Of a stretch of DNA of 64,000 nt, positions 58,005 to 64,000 are shown piece by piece; the stretch's first letter is position 1, and every line of letters starts with the position of its first letter. The stretch is from Paenibacillus paridis (GTDB taxonomy: Bacteria; Bacillota; Bacilli; Paenibacillales; Paenibacillaceae): assembly GCF_006345825.1 (NCBI RefSeq), contig NZ_VCIX01000087.1, forward strand, positions 310,202 through 374,201, written 5' to 3'. The position numbers were made by a program, and so were the translations under genes. The notes beneath the pieces are model-generated. The model was not told the DNA's origin and did no database searches. It saw only the letters and a program-made list of their open reading frames with translations.

Positions 58005-58215
58005 TTCAATTAGAGGGAATTTGTCCCGCTAAAATATCTTTATTTTATCTATTCATAAAATAGATGGATTTTGTCCCGTTAATCTGGCCATTTCCTTATA
58101 ATTCGAGGTGATTTGTTGAAATTAGAAGGACTAATTCCCTTTAATCTCCATAAAATCATGAATTCATTTAAATTAAAGGTAGAAATTCCAGCTAATGCTG
58201 ACGAGGATAATTCAA
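58005..58215. repeat. dispersed GGGAATTTGTCCCGCTAAA repeats, second locus
   Basis: GGGAATTTGTCCCGCTAAA, GGATTTTGTCCCGTTAAT and AAATTCCAGCTAAT units recur here in the same style as at 19575-19770. An ATTTTATCTA...TAGAT-type palindrome lies between. The plus-strand frame beginning at 58113 arises in this repeat DNA and is not believed to be a gene. Confidence 0.6.
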
Positions 58216-58221
58216 TATGTA

Positions 58222-58569
58222 TTAACTTAAATCGAAGGTCGCCCAACCAGCGTCATGTATGTCTTGTTTTAGCTTGGAAAAATTACGATACGGCTTATAG
58301 CCGAATATTGTACGCGGGAATTCAATTTTTACTGGAGGATCGCTTAAAAATTCAATATACATTGGTTTTGCTGTTATATCTCGCCAAGCAATCGTTTTGC
58401 TTTGAAGTTTTAATTCATTTACTGCTTCAAGTGATAATTGATTTTGTTCAGCCATCTGATCCACAAATCTATTTTTGCAGCTTTCAAAATCAATAAACCG
58501 CTCAACTCGCTCTTCGCTTTTGTAAAATATGCCCTTTTCATTGATCCGTACAATGTCTTTATACTTCAT
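58222..58569 (-). CDS. hypothetical protein
   Basis: About 115 residues from ATG 58569 (AAGG 9 nt upstream; frame also open to 58578). Charged and soluble, with KYKDIVRINEKGIFYKSEER at the start and KPMYIEFLSDPPVKIEFP and TIFGYKPYRNFSKLKQD toward the end. I do not recognise a family. Residue distribution looks coding, unlike the overlapping plus-strand frame. It stands alone. Confidence 0.5.
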   Translation of the reverse strand: MKYKDIVRINEKGIFYKSEERVERFIDFESCKNRFVDQMAEQNQLSLEAVNELKLQSKTIAWRDITAKPMYIEFLSDPPVKIEFPRTIFGYKPYRNFSKLKQDIHDAGWATFDLS

Positions 58570-58665
58570 AACAATCATCCTTACAATAAGAATAAAATCA
58601 TTATAATCCTATTTGTTCATCTATCAGAATTATGTTTTTTATTCAAATGAATACACGATCAAGCA

Positions 58666-59172
58666 CTAATTCAACAAACTAAGAAACTGCTCCGCGATCA
58701 CCACCGGATCGGCTGAGCCAATGATTTCATTTACAACCGTTCCGTCACGGTTAACAAAAAACATCGAAGGAAACCCTTGAGCACCGAGCTTATTGTACAG
58801 TTCAGACCCCTCATCCAGTAGAACGGGATACTCAATGTTGTGCTTGGTTATGTATTTTTCGACTTCCTCTTTGTCATCACGAGCTATGACATTGATGCCA
58901 TAGAGATTAATTTTGTCTTTGAACTCTTGATGCAATTTCACAACTTCAGGAGCGTCTTGATTACAATAGGGGCACCATGATGTAAAAAATAAAAGCACAG
59001 AAGGCTTATCGTCGAAACGAACTGCATTTGTTTTCTCGACCATATCCTTTAATTCAAAGGCGTCCAATGTAGTGACCGCAACATTTTTTGTATAATATTT
59101 AACCACACCCAGCAGTGCAACTATCGTAATCATTATAATGATTATCGGGAAAACTTTTTTTAATTTGCTCAT
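58666..59172 (-). CDS. membrane-anchored TlpA/ResA-type thioredoxin-like protein
   Basis: A 168-residue protein. An uncleaved N-terminal membrane anchor (about residues 8-27) is followed by an extracytoplasmic thioredoxin fold with the redox motif SWCPYCNQDAPEVV near residue 68 and the cis-Pro in GAQGFPSMFFVNRDGTVV near 130. Such proteins reduce disulfides outside the membrane, for instance in cytochrome c maturation or spore formation. No cytochrome genes lie nearby, so the partner is unknown. The ATG has GAGAGAAG 5 nt upstream. Confidence 0.85.
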   Translation of the reverse strand: MSKLKKVFPIIIIMITIVALLGVVKYYTKNVAVTTLDAFELKDMVEKTNAVRFDDKPSVLLFFTSWCPYCNQDAPEVVKLHQEFKDKINLYGINVIARDDKEEVEKYITKHNIEYPVLLDEGSELYNKLGAQGFPSMFFVNRDGTVVNEIIGSADPVVIAEQFLSLLN

Positions 59173-59513
59173 GTCTTCTCTCCTATGTGTCTCTATTTGG
59201 TATTTGCCAGTTAGATCTAAGGAGCAAGGTTATGTAATATTATCACATATCTTTATTCGCTCCCGCGTTATTCTTCCAAATTATTCTAACACGAACTACC
59301 CTCGCCAGTCTTCAAAATTAGTTATCTTTACCCTAAAATTTGCACGCTGCGACATAACCTAATATTTAACTTCCTGAGCTTTTACTTTATGCTTCCCTGT
59401 ACAATTTCTGTGCAAAATTTAATGTTGCTATAGAAGATAAATTCACAGGAACAACTATATGTAATTTCATTTTAGTGGTATATTAGTACTACACTAGACA
59501 GTCCGGAGGTCCT
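59173..59513. other. gene-free intergenic region
   Basis: AT-rich, no frame with coding character. Its right part must hold the promoter of the gene at 59514; TATATT at about 59480 is a possible -10 but the -35 is unclear. Confidence 0.5.
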
Positions 59514-60056
59514 ATGGAAAAACATTCCTTATCTCCTGATCAATCATCCTTTGTTTTTAACATTGAGGTGCTTGTTGAAGGAAAAAACAATGCTGCTGCA
59601 TTGGAGCAATTGCTCCATGCGTTGAATAGTGCTAATTTGGTAGATTTTCGAATTTTATCGGGTATCCAGCTTGGCGAGCAAATCGAGCTTCGGACCAAGA
59701 ATGCTCAATCCGTTCAACCCGTAGCAATACCTTCCAGCTCAAATGTTAGCGCTACCATATCAAGTGCAGCTGCTGAGCAGCAGACTAACAACGAAGAAAA
59801 GAACAAAACGAAAAAAACAGACAAACCTGCTGTAGATGCTTATGATACCTTGAGTTATTTCGAGAAGATCAAAGCCATCATGAAAAACAATACTCTCATT
59901 AGGCTGATCGTTAACAAGGGGCTTGGCATTAAACTCAGCATCCCTTGCAGAATTATTAACATGGATGAATCCGAAAATATCATTACCGTCTACCATGTGG
60001 ACGAAAAACAAGTATATACGTTCCGCCTCAACGAGATCGAGGATTTTTCTTACTAG
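59514..60056 (+). CDS. hypothetical protein with Ala/Ser/Lys-rich linker
   Basis: A 180-residue soluble protein of unknown function. An N-terminal segment (1-60, NIEVLVEGKNNAAALEQLLH) looks like an alpha/beta domain. A low-complexity linker covers about 68-105 (SSSNVSATISS, NNEEKNKTKKTDKP). The C-terminal block (about 120-180: RLIVNKGLGIKLSIPCRIIN then IITVYHVDEKQVYTFRLNEI) looks like a small beta-barrel and seems to be the conserved part. GGAGG precedes the ATG. A bidirectional terminator follows. Confidence 0.6.
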   Translation: MEKHSLSPDQSSFVFNIEVLVEGKNNAAALEQLLHALNSANLVDFRILSGIQLGEQIELRTKNAQSVQPVAIPSSSNVSATISSAAAEQQTNNEEKNKTKKTDKPAVDAYDTLSYFEKIKAIMKNNTLIRLIVNKGLGIKLSIPCRIINMDESENIITVYHVDEKQVYTFRLNEIEDFSY

Positions 60057-60077
60057 GAACAACAACAGCTACAACAA

Positions 60078-60126
60078 CAAAAAAACCGTTCATTGACTGC
60101 CTAACAGCCAAAGAACGGTTTTTTTT
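60078..60126. terminator. bidirectional terminator between convergent genes
   Basis: AACCGTTC (60084-60091) pairs with GAACGGTT (60113-60120), with A run before and seven or more T after. It serves the gene ending at 60056 and the minus-strand GGDEF/EAL gene, whose stop at 60125 lies within the T run. Confidence 0.85.
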
Positions 60127-62023
60127 ATACGTAACCTGGCGATAACATCTGTTCAATATTGTCGCTTGATACGGGCGGGCTCCAGAAGTAACCCTGCATC
60201 TCATCGCACTTATGCTTTTTCAAGAACTCCATTTGGGCTTCCGTCTCAACGCCCTCGGCAATGACTTGAATGTTCAAGTTATGCGCCATTGCGATAATCG
60301 CAGCCACAATTTCCGCATCGCTTGGATCCTGCTGAATATCGCGAACGAACGAACGGTCGATTTTCAGACGGTCTATTGGAAAGTTTTTCAAATAGTGAAA
60401 CGAGCTATACCCCGTCCCAAAATCATCCACGCTAATATTGACGCCCAAATCCGTTAAATCAAGCAAGCAACGAGATACATGGCTAACATCCATCGTCATC
60501 GATTCCGTAATTTCAAGATCCAAATATTTGGCATCCAATCCCGTTTGCTTAAGCACGTCTGCAACCTTGCTTGCCAGGTCATTTTGGACAAATTGCCTGA
60601 TCGATAGATTGACGGAGACGGGAATAGCAGGCAGACCCGCATCTTGCCAAGCCTTGTTCTGACGGCACGCTTCTTCCAGCACCCATGCGCCAATCTGCAC
60701 AATCATCCCGCTTTCCTCAGCTAGAGGAATAAAGCTGCCTGGCGGGATCATACCTTTCAGAGGATGATTCCAACGTACGAGCGCTTCGACGCCGACCATG
60801 CTGCCAGAGACCAGATCATACTGCGGTTGATAATGAAGAATAAATTCATTGCGCTGAATCGCGCGGTACATTTCATGCTGGAGGGTCAGCCGCTCTAAGG
60901 ATGAATTGCTCCAGGTTTCGGAATAAAGCAGGCAATCGTTCTTGCCGCTTTCCTTCACTTTAACGAGCGCCATATCGGCCTTCTTAATCAACGCATAGCT
61001 GTCGTCATCTTCAATATTGTTTGTGACCGATCCGATGCTTGCCGTGATATGCAAGGGAAAACCGCTAAGCTCATAAGGCTCTTCTATTGATTTGAGCAGC
61101 TGTCTCGACAGCTCAAGCAAGTGCTTCTCCGACTCCAGATTGCAAAACAATAAAGCAAACTCGTCGCCTTCCATACGGGCTGCAAAATCATTTTCAGAGA
61201 GATCACGGTTCAGTCTCTCCGCTACCTGCATCAATAAAATATCACCAAATTCGCGGCCGAAGGACGCATTGACCAGCTTGAAGCGATCCAAATCCAAATA
61301 ACAGATGCCGACTACACGGTTCTCTTCCTTCGCCCTGCCCAGCGTTTCGGTTAGCCTCATTTGGAACAAGGTGCGATTGGGCAACCCCGTCATGTCGTCA
61401 TAATAAGCCATATAGCGAATGCGTTCGACATTTCTCTTGCGATCGCTCAAATCCTGGCTCAGCAATACAGTACCAATGACGTCACCGTCCTGCAACATAG
61501 GCGAGCACGTTACTTGAAGCTCCAGCGGAAAACCGGATCCATGAGTTATATTCAAGTTTGTTTGCTTCGTCTCGCCGTGCAGCGTTCGCTCCAGCGCTTC
61601 AAGCAGTTGAGGCTTGCTTGCCGGTTCTACGATTCGTGAAATCGGCTCTCCCAGCATCTCCGTGCGCTGATAGCCAAGCGTACGGCTGGAGGCTTCATTC
61701 AGCTCCATCACGATCCCGCTTCTGTCCAATACCGCGAGCGGGAAAGCATCCGACTGAAGCAATGTCTCAACGATAGCCGTATGGTAATGCTGAAAGCTGT
61801 ACGTTTCATTCCGTTTTATATACACGATTACTGCAGTTACGAACAATGATGCTGCTATTGCCAAAGCAGTCCATTTATACATCGGGTTAGCGATGAATAA
61901 GAAGGATACGCTGATCCATACCAACGCAAGTGCTGCCAGCAAACAGCTAATAATCAAAGGTCCTTTTGACAGCTGCTGCTGCTTTCTTTCAGGAAAACCA
62001 TCCATCCGTTTCGTCACGCACAA
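60125..62023 (-). CDS. PAS-GGDEF-EAL membrane protein (c-di-GMP turnover)
   Basis: A 632-residue protein with two transmembrane helices near 22-70, a PAS domain (about 90-195, SDAFPLAVLDRSGIVMELNE), a GGDEF domain (about 205-365) and an EAL domain (about 385-630). The GGDEF signature reads RMEGDEFALL, so its first Gly is replaced by Glu, which may weaken or abolish cyclase activity. The EAL domain keeps VEALVRW, LEITES, VDDFGTGYSS and the later E in IAEGVET, so phosphodiesterase activity is expected. A GTP-binding regulatory role for the GGDEF half is possible. Start at 62023 has AGGAAGGACG upstream. Confidence 0.92.
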   Translation of the reverse strand: MCVTKRMDGFPERKQQQLSKGPLIISCLLAALALVWISVSFLFIANPMYKWTALAIAASLFVTAVIVYIKRNETYSFQHYHTAIVETLLQSDAFPLAVLDRSGIVMELNEASSRTLGYQRTEMLGEPISRIVEPASKPQLLEALERTLHGETKQTNLNITHGSGFPLELQVTCSPMLQDGDVIGTVLLSQDLSDRKRNVERIRYMAYYDDMTGLPNRTLFQMRLTETLGRAKEENRVVGICYLDLDRFKLVNASFGREFGDILLMQVAERLNRDLSENDFAARMEGDEFALLFCNLESEKHLLELSRQLLKSIEEPYELSGFPLHITASIGSVTNNIEDDDSYALIKKADMALVKVKESGKNDCLLYSETWSNSSLERLTLQHEMYRAIQRNEFILHYQPQYDLVSGSMVGVEALVRWNHPLKGMIPPGSFIPLAEESGMIVQIGAWVLEEACRQNKAWQDAGLPAIPVSVNLSIRQFVQNDLASKVADVLKQTGLDAKYLDLEITESMTMDVSHVSRCLLDLTDLGVNISVDDFGTGYSSFHYLKNFPIDRLKIDRSFVRDIQQDPSDAEIVAAIIAMAHNLNIQVIAEGVETEAQMEFLKKHKCDEMQGYFWSPPVSSDNIEQMLSPGYV

Positions 62024-62174
62024 ACGTCCTTCCTCTATTCCGAGTCAAGTGAGTGTTCGCTTTATTATAAACGATGTAGGCGTTCCGGTATAGAAATATT
62101 TACTAAAGCATCTCGTATTTTTGTTGTAAAACAGCAATTTATGTCGCTAACCCTTTTTTTGCCAAATGTTTACC

Positions 62175-62555
62175 CTAAACTTTTGATTTTTTCAATGCTG
62201 CCGTAATCACGCAAACCCAGCCTGCTAGCATAGCAGCACCGCCAATCGGAGTAATCATGCCCAGCTTGCTAAAGCTCGTAAGTGACAATACATACAAACT
62301 GCCGCTAAAAATTACTGTTCCCGCTAGAATAAGGCGGCCTCCGTTCATAACGAGCCTGCTCTCGCCAGCCTGCTTTGCAAACAGAGAAATCAGCATAAGC
62401 GCAATCGCGCTATACATATGATAGCGGACGCCGGTTTCAAATATTTCAAGGTAATGTTCTGTCAAATGCTCCTCCAATCCGTGTGCACCGAAAGCGCCCA
62501 GAGCAATAGCAAGCGCTGCATTAATTCCGCCAATCGCAAAATATTTTGGAAACAT
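62175..62555 (-). CDS. DUF423 family (YwdK-like) membrane protein
   Basis: A 126-residue small membrane protein with four hydrophobic helices. The DUF423 hallmark LGAFGAHGLEEHL lies at about residues 19-31, then ETGVRYHMYSAIALMLIS and LTSFSKLGMITPIGGAAMLAGW. Function unknown. It is divergent from the gene at 62619 with 63 bp between starts. GAAAGGAATG precedes the ATG. Confidence 0.88.
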   Translation of the reverse strand: MFPKYFAIGGINAALAIALGAFGAHGLEEHLTEHYLEIFETGVRYHMYSAIALMLISLFAKQAGESRLVMNGGRLILAGTVIFSGSLYVLSLTSFSKLGMITPIGGAAMLAGWVCVITAALKKSKV

Positions 62556-62618
62556 GTGGTTTTCATTCCTTTCATTTTTGTGTATAATTTTCCGTAATTA
62601 GCAAAGGAGTCGATAGAA

Positions 62619-63116
62619 ATGGATAATGAGCCAAAAAATGATTTTAACAATTCTTCTGTGAACGAACCTTATGCGCCAAGGCCGATTTTCTCAAATGAGA
62701 ATTCCGACATTTTGGTCGTAAAAAAACACTCAGGTCTCGGCATCGCGGCATTCATCATCGGTTTAATTTGTGTAGTCATCGTAATTATCGGTGGCGTAAC
62801 AGGCAGTTCCTTAGTTGACCAACTCGCAAACTCAGATCTAATCATAACAGATCCAAATGATACACAAGCCATCCAAGAATCGATAGAAGCGCTTGGTGAA
62901 GATGCACTAATAGCCATGTCATTAACGCTGCTATGCCTCGTTGGCGCTGGCATGTTGGCATTCGTTGGCCTCATCTTGGCCATCATCGCCGCCTGCTCCA
63001 GCAAACGCCGCAAGATGTTCGGCGTGATTGGCATTTTAGTTAACGTCCTTGTTATCGTAGCTGGCATCAGCTTGTTCTTCTCAGGCATCGCCTCTATTGC
63101 AAGCAGCGTGGCCTAA
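62619..63116 (+). CDS. DUF4190-like small membrane protein
   Basis: A 165-residue protein. A polar N-terminal region (1-45, Asn/Pro/Ser-rich) is followed by two or three hydrophobic helices (GLGIAAFIIGLICVVIVIIG, then LLCLVGAGMLAFVGLILAII and VLVIVAGISLFFSG). The arrangement is that of DUF4190-type proteins, whose function is not known. GGAGTC lies before the ATG. A terminator follows. Confidence 0.7.
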   Translation: MDNEPKNDFNNSSVNEPYAPRPIFSNENSDILVVKKHSGLGIAAFIIGLICVVIVIIGGVTGSSLVDQLANSDLIITDPNDTQAIQESIEALGEDALIAMSLTLLCLVGAGMLAFVGLILAIIAACSSKRRKMFGVIGILVNVLVIVAGISLFFSGIASIASSVA

Positions 63117-63139
63117 ACGGATATCTTTATGCGCTGTGA

Positions 63140-63183
63140 AAAGTCTGCTTTCTCCGCAATCAAGCGGCGGAAGCAGACTTTTT
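63140..63183 (+). terminator. intrinsic terminator of the DUF4190-like gene
   Basis: AAAGTCTGCTT pairs with AAGCAGACTTT, with an inner CCGC/GCGG stem, followed by TTTTTG. It lies 24 bp past the stop. Confidence 0.9.
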
Positions 63184-63243
63184 GTTTGCATGAAACGCGC
63201 CGCATCGCGAGCGGGAGACGACAGCTGTTTCATCATGTTCCGT

Positions 63244-64000
63244 TTACTTTACCGTTATGGATGTGCGACTAAAGCCCTCTCTTGTTTTGACTACCTCAAG
63301 GCAAGCCGGGAAAGCCTCCTTCAACTCCTGCACATGGGAAATCACGCCGATCATTCTTCCTGACTTCTGCAAGTCGACGAGCGCCGTAATGGCCTTTTGG
63401 AGCGACTCCTCATCCAGCGAGCCAAAACCTTCATCGATCAGCATCATCTCAATGGTTACGCCGCCTAAATGGGACTGAATGACGTCTGTCATGCCCAGCG
63501 CGAGGCAAAGCGAAGCATTGAATTTCTCGCCGCCGGACAAGGTTTTCACATCCCTGTTCTGCCCGGTATAACCATCGTACACATCAAGCCCCAAGCCGCT
63601 CTGCTTCCCTCTAACCTCGAGCCGGTCGCTTCGCTGCAAGGAAAACTGTCCACCGGAAAGATCGCGCAGTCGCGCATTAGCCGCAAACAAAATCTGTTCC
63701 AGAAACTCAATTAGAATGTAACGTTCGAACGAGATTTTAAGCGCATTATCCCCCTTCAGCATTTGGAAAATGTCCATGACTTCCTCCAGCTTTGCTTCCA
63801 GCTCTTTTACGTGCTCGCTTGCCCTTCCGATCGACCCCGACAAGCGGCGAGCGACTTCGCCCGTGCGAAGAGCGGTATGGCTTGCTGCTTGCACTTGCTC
63901 TAGCTGGAGCTTGCATGCAGCAAGCTTTGCCTTTCGATCGTCCAAATCAACCTTTGGCTTATCGTTCAGCTCGGCGGCAAGCTCTAGGATCTGCTGGGTT
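63244..64000 (-). CDS. sbcC: exonuclease subunit SbcC, C-terminal part
   Basis: The last 251 or so residues of SbcC; the frame stays open through the right edge (TQQILELAAELNDKPKV upstream), so the gene is incomplete here and the TTG at 63945 is not its start. After the end of the coiled coil, the ATPase lobe contains SGGQFSLQRSD, the signature TLSGGEKFNASLCLALG, Walker B MMLIDEGFGSLDEE and the final switch His in GVISHVQELKE. SbcCD is an ATP-dependent nuclease that opens hairpins and processes double-strand breaks. sbcD would be expected upstream, outside the window. Confidence 0.95.
   Translation of the reverse strand, partial: TQQILELAAELNDKPKVDLDDRKAKLAACKLQLEQVQAASHTALRTGEVARRLSGSIGRASEHVKELEAKLEEVMDIFQMLKGDNALKISFERYILIEFLEQILFAANARLRDLSGGQFSLQRSDRLEVRGKQSGLGLDVYDGYTGQNRDVKTLSGGEKFNASLCLALGMTDVIQSHLGGVTIEMMLIDEGFGSLDEESLQKAITALVDLQKSGRMIGVISHVQELKEAFPACLEVVKTREGFSRTSITVK

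Noticed and set aside
58113-58496. Plus-strand 127-residue open frame
   Set aside because: It begins inside dispersed repeat DNA, lacks a ribosome binding site, and overlaps a better coding candidate on the minus strand.

Overview
The window looks like a chromosomal segment of a Paenibacillus-type member of the Bacillales. Supporting signs are strong AGGAGG-type ribosome binding sites, occasional TTG and GTG starts, the sufC-sufD-sufS-sufU-sufB gene order, a YesM/YesN-type two-component pair beside an LplB/LplC-type sugar ABC transporter, YunC/YunD/YfkAB/YwdK-type Bacillales proteins, and a giant decapeptide-repeat protein of the sort seen in Paenibacillus. No rRNA, tRNA or CRISPR array was seen.

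Layout. 1-4.7 kb: the 5' three-quarters or so of a giant minus-strand repeat protein gene that runs off the left edge. 4.9-7.2 kb: two iron-siderophore permeases under a Fur-box promoter. 7.4-12.1 kb: glycosyltransferase, AI-2E-type membrane protein, YfkAB radical SAM protein and an HD-GYP protein. 12.3-16.1 kb: a molybdopterin cluster (YunD-like phosphoesterase, a small molybdo-fold protein, MoaA, and a divergent MoaD-MoaE fusion). 16.3-19.4 kb: a second HD-GYP protein, a PhyH-type dioxygenase and an AraC regulator. 19.4-20.25 kb: a gene-free, repeat-rich stretch.

20.25-38.6 kb is a coherent minus-strand locus for a mannose-containing glycan. A two-component system senses it (response regulator and kinase with their own terminator). 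A binding protein and two permeases import sugars. Two Gfo/Idh/MocA oxidoreductases, a large secreted GxGYxYP/Ig-like/malectin protein and two GH38 alpha-mannosidases process them.

38.7-48.0 kb is AT-richer accessory DNA. It holds an IS1182-family element inserted in the loop of a terminator, a secreted discoidin-like protein with a TP-repeat linker, a broken HicB-type antitoxin, and a cargo block (GNAT, nucleotidyltransferase, EF-Tu-like protein) bounded by ~125-bp inverted repeats. A decayed DNA methyltransferase follows, then an XRE regulator with tandem operators, a three-domain exonuclease-TerD-HTH protein and a decayed integrase. LexA-like boxes precede both the methyltransferase and integrase remnants. 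The exonuclease-TerD-HTH module is the best candidate for an undescribed system.

48.0-64 kb returns to core genome: the suf Fe-S assembly operon with a Fur-like promoter, a DUF1802 gene, methionine salvage genes mtnK-mtnA, YunC, small uncharacterised genes, a TlpA-type thioredoxin, a GGDEF/EAL protein, DUF423 and DUF4190-like membrane proteins, and the 3' end of sbcC running off the right edge.
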